From NCBI GenBank assembly GCA_025936115.1, contig JAICTZ010000016.1:62001-126000 (forward strand): a DNA stretch of 64,000 bases. The letters run 5' to 3'. Below the pieces are notes generated by a model. The model was given only the letters and a program-made list of their open reading frames with translations. It had not been told where the DNA came from and did no database searches. Position numbers and translations under genes: made by a program. This DNA comes from Polyangiaceae bacterium (GTDB taxonomy: Bacteria; Myxococcota_A; Polyangia; Polyangiales; Polyangiaceae). Of this stretch, positions 34,733 to 43,422 are shown in pieces; position 1 is the stretch's first letter; the number at the start of each line of letters is the position of its first letter.

Positions 34733-35485
34733 TTAGCGCGATTCGTAAACGTTGAGCGCGGGGAGCTCCACGGCGGTCAGGAAGCCTCCGCTGCCGCAGC
34801 CGGTATCGATTCCGATCACGCTTTCGCCCGCCCAAAGGTCGCTGGGGTCATCGGGCGTGTATTGAGACAGCTCTTGCGGCAGAAATTCGGTGCGCGTGTG
34901 ACCGAAGACGACGCGCTTGCCGCGATACTCGCGAAAGAAGGCCTCCGTGCGAATCCAGAGCAGCACCATGGGGTCGGTCGCCTGCGACGGATGCAGGAAG
35001 CCACCCGCCTTGTCGGGGGGGAGCCCGGCATGGACGTAAATGGCGTGCTCGTCTTCGTACCAGTAGGGCAACGCTTCGAGCCAGCGCACGACCTCGTCGG
35101 GAAAGAACATCCCGGTCGTCAGCTCCATCATCTCGTCGCTTGCCGGCTTCTCGCCTTCCGCGGGCACGGCTCCGCCGGTGTACGATCTAAGCGCAGCCAA
35201 GCAGCCGTTGCCGGGCGGCAGCACGAATTCGTCCCAGCCGCGCTGGCAGACGCGGAGCCACGCGTCCTCGTGGTTGCCGCGCAAACACACGACCTTGGCG
35301 GGAGTGCGTGACGAGAGCGTGCGGACGTACTCGATCACGTCTTTGGATTTGGGTCCGCGGTCCAGGTAGTCGCCCAAGAACACGAGCGTGTCGTCGGCGT
35401 CGAGCTTCGGCAGACAGGCGAGCAGCTTGAAGAGGTGCGTGGTCTCGCCGTGGATGTCGCCAATGGCGAAGGTGCGTCCGCTCAT
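34733..35485 (-). CDS. PPP-family metallophosphatase (Ser/Thr phosphatase or Ap4A hydrolase type)
   Basis: A 250-residue protein with all metal-binding motifs of the PPP family in order: GDIHG, GDYLDRG, GNHE, the His in YVHAGLPP, and FGHTRTE. This is a two-metal phosphatase. Bacterial relatives either remove phosphate from Ser, Thr or His residues (PrpA/PrpB) or cleave Ap4A; sequence alone does not decide. The ATG overlaps the stop of the upstream outer-membrane protein gene (TCATGG on the plus strand, an ATGA junction), so translation is probably coupled. It may counteract the kinase encoded at 33068. Confidence 0.88.
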   Translation of the reverse strand: MSGRTFAIGDIHGETTHLFKLLACLPKLDADDTLVFLGDYLDRGPKSKDVIEYVRTLSSRTPAKVVCLRGNHEDAWLRVCQRGWDEFVLPPGNGCLAALRSYTGGAVPAEGEKPASDEMMELTTGMFFPDEVVRWLEALPYWYEDEHAIYVHAGLPPDKAGGFLHPSQATDPMVLLWIRTEAFFREYRGKRVVFGHTRTEFLPQELSQYTPDDPSDLWAGESVIGIDTGCGSGGFLTAVELPALNVYESR

Positions 35486-36588
35486 GGTGGGAAGGTACCG
35501 GTACTGACCGGCGGCGCCACTGGGGAACTATTCGGAGCCGATGGCGGCGCTGGAGGTGTCGCGGCCGGCGGCCGGGGCGCGGGTGGCGCCGTGCTCGCGG
35601 CGGGCGGTGTCGTCGACGTGCCCGCTGTTGGCGGCACCGCAGCGGGCGGCGCGGGGGTGGTCGCTTCCGCCGGGGGCTTCCAGCGTTCCGAGTTCGGGCA
35701 CATGCGGAAACGCGCTTCGATCGCGTCGCAGTCCTCGTGGAGGAGGCGTCGGTCCGGCGGGAGCACGGCGGCCACCATGTCGTCCCAGCGCCAGACGAAC
35801 CCACCCCCGACGTAGAAAACGCGCGGACCGGAAAACGCCGTGCCCGCGCTCGAAATTGCGAAGTCCCCGGCGAGATCGACCGCAGGCGAAAGATGGACCG
35901 CGAGGTTCAAGCCGCCGCGGAAGCCCGCGCCGGCGCTCGTCTTCAGATCGGTGCTCTTCGCGAGCAAGTCCTCGACTTGGGCCTGGGTGAGCTTGACCTG
36001 CCCGGTGGCGGGATCGATGACCTTGGCCGCGTCGGCCGCGCTCAGTTGATACGGCTTGAACTCCGGATCGAAATTCACGGCCGGTGAAACCTCCACCCAC
36101 GGCGTGAGCGAGATGAACTTGGCCGGCGTTACGGGCATGCCGAAGCCGAGCACGAGCGGGATCGTCACGTAGTTGAGCGAGCCGCTCACGAGTCCGGTCG
36201 GAGCTGCGCCGATGAACGGATCGAGCGCGAGTAGCGGCATGCCGTCGTCGCCGCGACGGGTGAGCGGGAGATTGAAGACGGCCGTCGCCGTCGCGGCGAG
36301 GCCGTGCGCGGTCGCGAGGTCCCGCTGGGCGAAGTTCACGTAGTGCAAGCCGAACTGCGCGCTCACGAGGCCGCTCGTCGCGCTGAAGTTCGCCGTGTAA
36401 GCGATGTCGTTGAAGCCGCCCCCGTCCATGAAGCCGTGGCGGTAGCCGAACGTCACGCTCGAGGCGCGAGCGTCCCACGTCGACACCACGAGCGGATGCG
36501 TTCCCGAGCGCGCGAACGCACCTGACGACACCGCCGTCAACCCTGCGGCGAAAAGCACCGCCACCGCTCCTCGAAGCATTGCGTTCAC
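35482..36588 (-). CDS. Outer-membrane beta-barrel-like protein with Pro-rich tail
   Basis: A 368-residue protein with a signal peptide (about 1-26, ending AFA). From about 35 to 285 it has repeated amphipathic strands typical of a small barrel (SSVTFGYRHGFMDGGGFNDI, FIGAAPTGLVSGSLNYVTIP, VFYVGGGFVWRWDDMV). Two Cys residues (HEDCDAIE, FRMCPNS) could form a disulfide. The last ~70 residues are almost pure Pro/Ala/Thr/Ser and may reach into the periplasm. No family recognised. It is the first gene of a two-gene unit with the PPP phosphatase and is divergent from the GH31 gene. Confidence 0.75.
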   Translation of the reverse strand: MNAMLRGAVAVLFAAGLTAVSSGAFARSGTHPLVVSTWDARASSVTFGYRHGFMDGGGFNDIAYTANFSATSGLVSAQFGLHYVNFAQRDLATAHGLAATATAVFNLPLTRRGDDGMPLLALDPFIGAAPTGLVSGSLNYVTIPLVLGFGMPVTPAKFISLTPWVEVSPAVNFDPEFKPYQLSAADAAKVIDPATGQVKLTQAQVEDLLAKSTDLKTSAGAGFRGGLNLAVHLSPAVDLAGDFAISSAGTAFSGPRVFYVGGGFVWRWDDMVAAVLPPDRRLLHEDCDAIEARFRMCPNSERWKPPAEATTPAPPAAVPPTAGTSTTPPAASTAPPAPRPPAATPPAPPSAPNSSPVAPPVSTGTFPP

Positions 36589-36700
36589 TTTCCTCGATTC
36601 GAGACCTCAGCGTCAACGGCCCTCGCGGGGCAATCTTTAGGAATCTTCGGACGCTTGTGCCCACTTGTGCTCGCAGGTGCGCGCGCTCCAGCATGGCGGG

Positions 36701-39127
36701 ATGAGCATCGACCTCGAGCATTTTTCGCCGCTCGGCCGCGTCGGACCGCTCACGCGGCTCGCGCAAGGGTTCGCGCTCGAGGTCGGCGAGGAGCGCTTCA
36801 AGGTCGAAGTCGTACGCAGCGACATTTTGCGGCTCGCCGTGTCGCGCGCGGGCGCGTGGGACGAGCGGCCGACGTTTGCGACGGCGTTCGAGGCGCCTCG
36901 GGGCGTGCGCTGGGATTTCGAGGAGAACCGCTCGCGCGCGACGCTCACGACGGACGAGCTCGAGCTTTGCGTCGAGCGCGATGAGTTCCACTTCGAGGTC
37001 CGGCGGCGCGACGGGACGCACGTCGTTCGGAGCGCCCGTGACGTGAGCGGTCGCTCGCTCGCCTATCAGGAGTTGAACGACGCCTTCGCCCTCGTGCGCG
37101 CCGCCGCAGCGGACGATCCCATCCTCGGTCTCGGCGAGAAGACGGGGCCGTTCAATCGGCGCGGCCAGAGCTACACGCTCTTCAACGTCGACGTGCTCTC
37201 GCCGAACGTGCACCGCCACCACCGCCTCATCGGTTCCGAAGAGCCGCCCGATCCCGAGGGCACGGACTTCGATCCCTATTACGCTTCGATCCCCTTCTAT
37301 TTGCACGGCGCGCCTGCGGCGGGGACGCTCGCCTTCGCCGGGTCCTTTTTCGACAACGGCTGGCTCGCGCGCTTCGATTTCGAAGCCCAAGACGCGCTCG
37401 AAATCCAATTCGCCGGCGGCGCCTACGTCGAGTACGTGCTCGCAGGTCCGCGCGTTCCGAGCGTGCTCGAGGCGTACACCTTTCTGACCGGGCGTCCCGC
37501 GCTGCCGCCGATCTGGGCGCTCGGTCATCACCAATGCCGCTGGCACGCCTACAGCGACGCCGAGCTCGTCGCGCTCGGTCGCGAATACCGGCGGCGCGGG
37601 ATCCCCTGCGACGCGCTCTGGCTCGATATCGAGCACATGGACGGCTATCGCGTCTTCAGCTTTCACCCCGAGCGCTTTCCCGAACCGGAGCGCACCTTCG
37701 CGACGCTCCGCGCCGAAGGCTTCCGCGCCGTCACGATCGTCGATCCTGGCGTCAAACGCGAGGCAGGTGATCGCGTCTTCGACGCCGGCGTGCGTGGCAA
37801 CCACTTCTGCAAGACCGAAACGGGGACGCTCTACGAGGGCCGTGTTTGGCCGGGACGCACCGTGTTCCCCGATTTCACGCGCGAAGAAACGCGCGCGTTT
37901 TGGAGCGAGCTCATCGCGGGGCACGCCGGGCGCGGCGTCGCCGGCATCTGGAACGACATGAACGAGCCCGCGACGGGCGGCATCGAGCCCTTCGGCATGC
38001 GCTTCGATCGCGACCGCGCCGACCACCCGCACGAGCGCTTTCACAACCAGTACGCCCTCTTGATGGCGCTCGCCACGCACGAAGGGCTCACCGCGGCCCG
38101 TCCCGACGAGCGTCCCTTCATCCTGAGTCGCGCGGGTTCGGCGGGCATTCAGCGCGTCGCTGCGCAGTGGCTCGGCGATCACTCGGCGAGCTGGGCGCAT
38201 TTCGGCATGGGCCTGCCGATGACGCTCGGCTTGGGGCTGTCGGGCCAGCCGTTCGTGGGCGGCGACGTGCCGGGGTTTGCGGGGACAGCGACGCCCGAGC
38301 TCGCGGCGCGCTGGTCCGAGTACGCGGCGCTCACGCCCTTTTGTCGTTGCCACCACCAAATCGATTTGCCGGATCACTATCCCTGGTCGTTCGGACCGGA
38401 GGTCGAGCGTGTGGCGCGTGACGCGCTCGAGCTCAGGTATCGTTTGCTGCCGTACCTGTACGGCGCGTTTTTCGAGGCCAGCCGGAGTGGCGCCCCGGTG
38501 CAACGGCCGCTCGTGTTCGATTTTCAAGACGACGCGCGCGCCGCGGCGATCGACGACGAGTTCTTGCTGGGTGACGCGCTGCTCGTCGCGCCCGTGCTCA
38601 GGGCGGGCGCGGACAGACGTAGCGTTTATTTGCCGCACGGCACCTGGTTCGAGTGGCACTCCGGACGCGCGCACCGGGGTGGGCGCACGCTCGATGTGAG
38701 CGCACCACTCGGAAAGCTGCCGCTATTTTTGCGCGGTGGCTGCGCGGTGCCGCTTTGGGAAACGGCCCCGCCGACGACGCTCGGTCATGCAGCCGAGCGC
38801 ATCGAGCTCTTGCTCGTGGTGCCTCACGAAGACGGACGCCGGACGAGCGTGCTCTACGAAGACGACGGCATCAGCCACGCGCACCGGGACGGGCGGTACC
38901 TACTCACGCGCATCGAGCTCGAGCGGCGGGGACCCACGATTGTCGTCCACGGTACGACGACGGGCGCGCACTTCGACGGATTCGCGCGCAAAGAGCTCGC
39001 GCTCGTATTTCGCGGCGTCGTCCCGAAAAATGTCCGGCTCAACGGACGCCCCGTGACGTTGACGCGGGGCGCGCTCACCTTCGCGCACGTGGACGAGCCG
39101 TTCGAGCTCGTGGGGGATATCGCCTAG
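36701..39127 (+). CDS. GH31-family alpha-glucosidase-like glycoside hydrolase
   Basis: An 808-residue protein from the ATG at 36701; an upstream ATG at 36665 is less likely. N-terminal galactose-mutarotase-like sandwich (to about 250), a (beta/alpha)8 barrel with substrate residues in ALWLDIEHMDGYRVF, nucleophile Asp about residue 419 in GIWNDMNEPA, acid/base Asp about 493 in WLGDHSASWAHFG, and C-terminal beta domains. Length and motifs are typical of GH31 alpha-glucosidases. No signal peptide, so it is cytosolic, probably acting on maltose-type or storage oligosaccharides. Exact linkage specificity cannot be read from sequence. Confidence 0.93.
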   Translation: MSIDLEHFSPLGRVGPLTRLAQGFALEVGEERFKVEVVRSDILRLAVSRAGAWDERPTFATAFEAPRGVRWDFEENRSRATLTTDELELCVERDEFHFEVRRRDGTHVVRSARDVSGRSLAYQELNDAFALVRAAAADDPILGLGEKTGPFNRRGQSYTLFNVDVLSPNVHRHHRLIGSEEPPDPEGTDFDPYYASIPFYLHGAPAAGTLAFAGSFFDNGWLARFDFEAQDALEIQFAGGAYVEYVLAGPRVPSVLEAYTFLTGRPALPPIWALGHHQCRWHAYSDAELVALGREYRRRGIPCDALWLDIEHMDGYRVFSFHPERFPEPERTFATLRAEGFRAVTIVDPGVKREAGDRVFDAGVRGNHFCKTETGTLYEGRVWPGRTVFPDFTREETRAFWSELIAGHAGRGVAGIWNDMNEPATGGIEPFGMRFDRDRADHPHERFHNQYALLMALATHEGLTAARPDERPFILSRAGSAGIQRVAAQWLGDHSASWAHFGMGLPMTLGLGLSGQPFVGGDVPGFAGTATPELAARWSEYAALTPFCRCHHQIDLPDHYPWSFGPEVERVARDALELRYRLLPYLYGAFFEASRSGAPVQRPLVFDFQDDARAAAIDDEFLLGDALLVAPVLRAGADRRSVYLPHGTWFEWHSGRAHRGGRTLDVSAPLGKLPLFLRGGCAVPLWETAPPTTLGHAAERIELLLVVPHEDGRRTSVLYEDDGISHAHRDGRYLLTRIELERRGPTIVVHGTTTGAHFDGFARKELALVFRGVVPKNVRLNGRPVTLTRGALTFAHVDEPFELVGDIA

Positions 39128-39171
39128 CCCGCGAATCGAGGGGCGCCCCCTCGTCGTTCGCTCTGCGCGCG

Positions 39172-39351
39172 TCAATGACGCCCGACGATCAGTACGTACG
39201 CGAGCTGGATGGCGTACATCACGACAATCAGGACGAGCAGCACGTTGACGAGGCGATCGACGACGCGCCCGAGCTCGCGCAGGCGAGCGACGAGGCCGTA
39301 CTTGAGGCCGATCAGGATCAGGGCGCCGAAAAGGAGGATGTCGGAGAGCAC
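39172..39351 (-). CDS. Tiny two-helix membrane protein
   Basis: A 59-residue frame from the GTG at 39351 to a TGA at 39172-39174. It consists almost entirely of two hydrophobic helices, DILLFGALILIGLKYGLVA and VNVLLVLIVVMYAIQLAYV, joined by a short charged loop (RLRELGRVVDR) and ending VGRH. The charge pattern (Arg in the loop) suggests both ends face the periplasm. Codon use is as GC3-rich as the neighbours. It starts 28 bp after the GST stop on the same strand, so it is probably cotranscribed. No family recognised. Confidence 0.6.
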   Translation of the reverse strand: MLSDILLFGALILIGLKYGLVARLRELGRVVDRLVNVLLVLIVVMYAIQLAYVLIVGRH

Positions 39352-39378
39352 GGGGCCGTTCGGAGCGAGCGGCCGCCG

Positions 39379-40023
39379 TCAAGTGCCCGCGCGAGCCGGC
39401 GGTTGATCGAAGCGATAGTTCGTCCGCTGAGCCGACGGTCGCGCGCCGAACCGCGAGCAAAACGCCTGCAACTTGGGCCGGCCGTCGAGGCGCCCGAGCT
39501 CGCGGAACTCCAGGTGCGTGAGCATGCAAAACGCGCTCACTTCGAGAAAGCTCAGCCGGCGTTCGGGGAGTGACGCGAGCACGGCGTCGAGGTTCGCCTC
39601 GAGCCACGCGAGCGCGCCGTGGAGCCGCGCGAAGGGTTTCTCGAGCAACGGCATGTCGTCGGCAAGACCGTTCACGCGCGCGAGCACGATGACGACGCCC
39701 GTGTTCATCACGTCCGTCACGATCTCCTGCGCGTTCGCTCCCGCCGGCTCGGTGGAATCCTCCGGCCAGACGATGGGCACGTCGGACGTCGAGCGGCGCG
39801 CGAGCTCGCGAGACGCGCTGAGCGAGCCGAACCAGGTGCCCTCCGGCGTGCGGAGACTCGGCACGCGCAAGAGAGGATTTTCGCCGAAGACGCGCGCTTC
39901 GCGCGATTTGATGTCGAAGACCGGCTCGAATCCGCACGCCACTCCGAGCTCCGCGGCGAAAATGGAGACGATGCGGGTGAAGTGCGAGCTGCTGCGGCCG
40001 ACGAGGGTGAGCTCTGCCGTCAT
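39379..40023 (-). CDS. Glutathione S-transferase-like protein
   Basis: A 214-residue protein from the ATG at 40023; a longer frame to 40083 would run into the divergent gene. N-terminal thioredoxin-like GST domain (LTLVGRSSSHFTRIVSIFAA, then FGENPLLRVPSLRTPEGTWF with the cis-Pro VPSL and the Ser in GSLSASRELA in the place of the usual E-S dyad). A helical C-terminal domain follows (about 90-214). Family members conjugate or reduce substrates with glutathione, but many bacterial ones are unassigned. The conserved E-S glutathione contact is weak here, so activity is uncertain. It is divergent from the ARMT1-like gene, 37 bp apart. Confidence 0.8.
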   Translation of the reverse strand: MTAELTLVGRSSSHFTRIVSIFAAELGVACGFEPVFDIKSREARVFGENPLLRVPSLRTPEGTWFGSLSASRELARRSTSDVPIVWPEDSTEPAGANAQEIVTDVMNTGVVIVLARVNGLADDMPLLEKPFARLHGALAWLEANLDAVLASLPERRLSFLEVSAFCMLTHLEFRELGRLDGRPKLQAFCSRFGARPSAQRTNYRFDQPPARAGT

Positions 40024-40060
40024 GTGCGGGCTTTTACCGCGGAAGGCTGCGTCGCGCGAT

Positions 40061-41269
40061 ATGAGACAATCGACGCCGCCCATGCCCGCGCCGCCCGACT
40101 ACCCCGGTCGCATCCGCACCGACGAAACCAACGCGTTCGCCCGCCACACGATGGAGGTGCGCGTTCCCACCATTTTGCGTGGCGTCCTCGAACAGAACCC
40201 CGGCTACGACGCCGCCCGTCGTACGGCGGTCGCCGAGCTCGCGGCGGCGCTCGAACGGGACGCACGGCTCCCGCCGCTCGCCGGTTCCTCGCCGGGAGCC
40301 GACGACCTACGGCTCGCGCTCGAACGGCGCGCGGGTGAAGGCTGGCTCCGCACCGATTGGTTCTTCGCCGAGACGTACGCTTACCGCCAGCTCATCGAGC
40401 GGGTGCGCTTCTGGGACCACGGCGAGGATCCCTTCTTGCCGCACAAGCGTGAGGAGTACGCGAGCCTCGCGCATGCCGAAGCTTTCGAGCGCGCGCTCGA
40501 CGGTAGCAGCGCCCCTGACGAGCGTCTCGCCGAGCTCTTCGCTACAGGCGTCTTCGGCAATCGCATCGATCTGAGCTTTGCCGCCTCGCGCGCCCACGGC
40601 CTCGAAGTCGCAGCCGACGATCTCCTGATCGACGAGCGCGAGCGCGCCGTTCGGCTCGTGCTGGACGGCAAGGGGCCGCTCCACGTGATCGCCGACAACG
40701 CCGGCACGGAGCTCACGCTCGACCTCGTGCTCATCGACTTTGCGCTCCGGGCGCTCTCCGTGCCGGTCGTCGTGCATTTGAAGGTGCACCCGACGTTCGT
40801 GAGTGACGCGACACCGAGCGACGTGCGGCGGTTCCTCGGCGTCGCGGAGGAGCCCGTCACGAGCGTGCGTTCACTCGCAACGCGCGCGTGCATTGCGCGC
40901 CTGTCCGACGCGCTCGACGACGGACGGCTCGTGCTCAGGTCGCACCCGTATTGGAACGGCCCCGAATCGCTGTGGGACTTACCGCTCGAGCTCGCCGACG
41001 AGCTGTCGCGAGCGCGGCTCGTGCTCCTCAAAGGCGACGCGAATTATCGGCGGGCGGTCGGCGACGCTTTGTGGCCACCCGACGCGTCGTTCGCTGCCGT
41101 CACGAGCTATTTCCCCGCGCCGCTCTTCGCGCTGCGCACATTGAAGAGCGACGCCATCCTCGGGCTGCCCGCGGGTCGCGCCGAGCTCCTCGACGCCGCG
41201 GACGCGAGCTGGCGCGTGAACGGCCGGCGCGGCGTGGCCTGTCTCGGCGGGGCGCTTTCTCCAGGGTAG
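40061..41269 (+). CDS. ARMT1-like damage-control phosphatase (DUF89)
   Basis: A 402-residue protein (ATG at 40061; the ATG at 40082 is a good alternative). Family pattern in order: FARHTMEVRVPTIL near the start, the helical FWDHGEDPFLPHKREEY, the metal-binding Asp in HVIADNAGTEL, HLKVHPTFVSDAT, and the second active-site Asp in LLKGDANYRR. DUF89 enzymes are Mn/Co-dependent phosphatases that remove damaged or overflow sugar phosphates; the ARMT1 subgroup prefers fructose-1-phosphate and similar. No signal peptide. A metabolic-repair role near the glucosidase gene is possible but unproven. Confidence 0.88.
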   Translation: MRQSTPPMPAPPDYPGRIRTDETNAFARHTMEVRVPTILRGVLEQNPGYDAARRTAVAELAAALERDARLPPLAGSSPGADDLRLALERRAGEGWLRTDWFFAETYAYRQLIERVRFWDHGEDPFLPHKREEYASLAHAEAFERALDGSSAPDERLAELFATGVFGNRIDLSFAASRAHGLEVAADDLLIDERERAVRLVLDGKGPLHVIADNAGTELTLDLVLIDFALRALSVPVVVHLKVHPTFVSDATPSDVRRFLGVAEEPVTSVRSLATRACIARLSDALDDGRLVLRSHPYWNGPESLWDLPLELADELSRARLVLLKGDANYRRAVGDALWPPDASFAAVTSYFPAPLFALRTLKSDAILGLPAGRAELLDAADASWRVNGRRGVACLGGALSPG

Positions 41270-41302
41270 CGAGCGCAGCCAGGCGGCGTGTAGCCTGCGC
41301 GG

Positions 41303-42307
41303 ATGGCGGAAATACTGCTCGGACTTCCGTTCGGGTTCTTGCTCTGGTTCGTGGTGCGCTACGGCGCGCTCGGCTTCTACACCGTGGCACCGAGCGAACG
41401 CGCCATGCTCACGACCTTCGGGCGCGCGCAGCGCCTCGGCTCGAGCACGCTCGAGGATCCGATCGCGGAGACCTTGCGTCACGACGAGCGCGAGCGCTAC
41501 GCGTACCCGCAAGTGCACGTCATCGGTCCGGGCTTCTACTGGAAGCTCCCCTGGCAGCGCGTGCACAAGGTCTCGATCGCGACCGTCACCGTCTCGATCG
41601 GCTACGACCCGGAAGACGCGAGCGCGAACCAGGGCGGCCGCATCCTCGAAGCCGTCACCAAGGATCAGCTGAACACCGGCCTCTCCGGACAAATCCGCTT
41701 TTCCGTCTCGGAGCGGAACCTGTACGCGTACATCTTCGGCGTCAAAAATCCGGTCGCGCACGTGATGGGCTACTTCATCTCCGTGCTGCGCGATCGCATC
41801 GCGCGCTTCGAGGCGCCGCCCGAGACGCAGCCGCTGCCGCTCAACATCGGCGGCGAGGACCCGAGCGGCATGATCCAGGGCATCTCCATCAACGATCTCA
41901 GGAAGAACCTGCGCGACCTGAACGAGCGCATGGACGAAGACTGCCGCTCGACCATCGCGCGTTACGGCATCAATCTCGACGCCGCGCTCATCACCGGCAT
42001 CGACCCGCCGGCGGAAGTCGATTCGGCGCTCGCCGCGATCAACACGGCGCACAACCACGTTTCGAGCGAAATCAGCCTCGCGCAAGCGGCCGCCGACCAA
42101 AAAATCGTGCAGTCGCGGCGCGCGGTCGAAATCGAGACGCTCAATGCGCAGGCCGAAGTCGAACCGCTCGTCATGCTCGCCGGGCAGCTGCGTGAGCTCT
42201 CGGCGAGCGGGCCCGGGTCGCTCGAGGCCTACTTGCGGAACGCCAAGCTCGGGCTCTTCCGCCGCGCGCGCCAAGTCGTGCTCACGGCCGAAGGGAGCGC
42301 GCGATGA
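41303..42307 (+). CDS. SPFH/band-7 membrane protein, first of a pair
   Basis: A 334-residue protein with one N-terminal membrane helix (LLGLPFGFLLWFVVRYGALG), the SPFH entry motif (YTVAPSERAMLTTFGRA), the VIGPGFYWKLPWQRVHKV strand and a long coiled coil (HVSSEISLAQAAADQK onward). SPFH proteins form large rings at the membrane; HflK/HflC and stomatin are examples. The ~30-residue insert after GRAQRLG and the length are unusual for HflK. The last codons overlap the next gene by 4 bp. Likely a hetero-oligomer with its neighbour. Confidence 0.85.
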   Translation: MAEILLGLPFGFLLWFVVRYGALGFYTVAPSERAMLTTFGRAQRLGSSTLEDPIAETLRHDERERYAYPQVHVIGPGFYWKLPWQRVHKVSIATVTVSIGYDPEDASANQGGRILEAVTKDQLNTGLSGQIRFSVSERNLYAYIFGVKNPVAHVMGYFISVLRDRIARFEAPPETQPLPLNIGGEDPSGMIQGISINDLRKNLRDLNERMDEDCRSTIARYGINLDAALITGIDPPAEVDSALAAINTAHNHVSSEISLAQAAADQKIVQSRRAVEIETLNAQAEVEPLVMLAGQLRELSASGPGSLEAYLRNAKLGLFRRARQVVLTAEGSAR

Positions 42308-43206
42308 ACTTTCTCGTTGCCGTCGCGGTGTCGTTCTTCGCGTGCTTCTTGGTGGTGCCGTTCATTCTGTTTTGGGTGCGCGCGTTCGGGCTTTACGTGG
42401 TGGTGCGCGAACGGGAGTGCCTCGTCTTCGAGCTCTTCGGCAAGGTGCGGCTCACGCTGCGGGAGCCGGGGCTGCACTCGCCGTGGGCCGACATCGGGCC
42501 GCTCGCCGCGCTCGTGCCGCTCTTCGGCCGCGTGCGTCGCGTCGATTTGCGACTCGACCAGTCGTACATGCGCAGTCAGCCCGTGAATTCGGAAGAGGGC
42601 GCGCCGATGGGCATCGGCGTGTGGTGCGAGATGTTCGTGAGCGATCCGATCGCCTACCTCTACAAGAACGTCGACCCCGTGGGCTCGTTACGCGCCAACG
42701 TCTCGAACGCCACCGTGCGCTCGCTCTCGAACCTCAAGCTCAACGAGATGCTCACCAACCGCCACGCCATGAGCCACGCCGTGCGCGAGGAGGTTTCGGC
42801 CAAATCCAAGGAATGGGGCTACCTGCTCGGCAGCACCTACATTCGCAAGGTGCACTTTCGTGATCGCAACATGATTTTGCAAATCGAGCAGAAGGTCGTG
42901 AACCGCTTGCGGCAGGTGACTGCGGCGATTCAGCAGGACGGCGCCAACCGCGTGAACGTCATCCGTTCGACCGCGGATCGCGAAGCGGCCGTCGAATTCG
43001 CCAAAGCGGCGACGACGCGCCCTCGCATCGTCGGAGCCGCGCTCGGCGAGATCGCGCGCGACCCCGTGATCTCGGGGATCCTCTTCGAGCTACTCGAGAC
43101 GCAGCGCTTGCTTCAAGCCGAGGGGCTCGAGGTGAACGTGATCCCGCGCGGCGCCCAGCTCATCGCGGCGGTTGGTGGCGCGAGCGCGATGGTCGGGTCA
43201 CGCTGA
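42304..43206 (+). CDS. SPFH/band-7 membrane protein, second of a pair
   Basis: A 300-residue protein with its ATG overlapping the previous TGA (ATGA). One membrane helix (FLVAVAVSFFACFLVVPFIL), then SPFH strands (YVVVRERECLVFELFGKVRL, REPGLHSPWADI, VRRVDLRLDQSY) and a C-terminal coiled coil with the ring-forming region (STADREAAVEFAKAATT). It is shorter than the first partner. The coupled pair recalls HflK-HflC, but it lies away from hflX, and no FtsH gene is visible. Function in membrane protein quality control is possible but inferred. Confidence 0.85.
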   Translation: MNFLVAVAVSFFACFLVVPFILFWVRAFGLYVVVRERECLVFELFGKVRLTLREPGLHSPWADIGPLAALVPLFGRVRRVDLRLDQSYMRSQPVNSEEGAPMGIGVWCEMFVSDPIAYLYKNVDPVGSLRANVSNATVRSLSNLKLNEMLTNRHAMSHAVREEVSAKSKEWGYLLGSTYIRKVHFRDRNMILQIEQKVVNRLRQVTAAIQQDGANRVNVIRSTADREAAVEFAKAATTRPRIVGAALGEIARDPVISGILFELLETQRLLQAEGLEVNVIPRGAQLIAAVGGASAMVGSR

Positions 43207-43265
43207 CCATTCCGACACGGTGCGGACGCCGGAAAACGCTCGGGACGAAAATTGTCAGGAACTCT

Positions 43266-43300
43266 TCAATTCGCGTCGGGACTCTCAATTCCCGTTGGGA
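43266..43300 (+). repeat. Tandem direct repeat, two 16-bp copies
   Basis: TCAATTCGCGTCGGGA at 43266-43281 and TCAATTCCCGTTGGGA at 43285-43300 match at 14 of 16 positions, with starts 19 bp apart (about two helical turns). They lie 123 bp upstream of the first propeller lipoprotein gene. A direct-repeat operator is possible, but no regulator is known. Confidence 0.4.
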
Positions 43301-43422
43301 GACGCGGCGCGAAGTGCGCACTAACGATTAAACTGAGCCCAGTCACAAATATTTTCGTGTGTCCTCGGCAATCATCGCGCACGCGGCGCGGCGTCCGGTT
43401 ACATACGTAAAAAACACACCCC

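Noticed and set aside
35528..38674. 1048-residue minus-strand open frame
   Set aside because: Crosses the GH31 gene and the barrel gene in the wrong frames; GH31 catalytic motifs on the plus strand decide.
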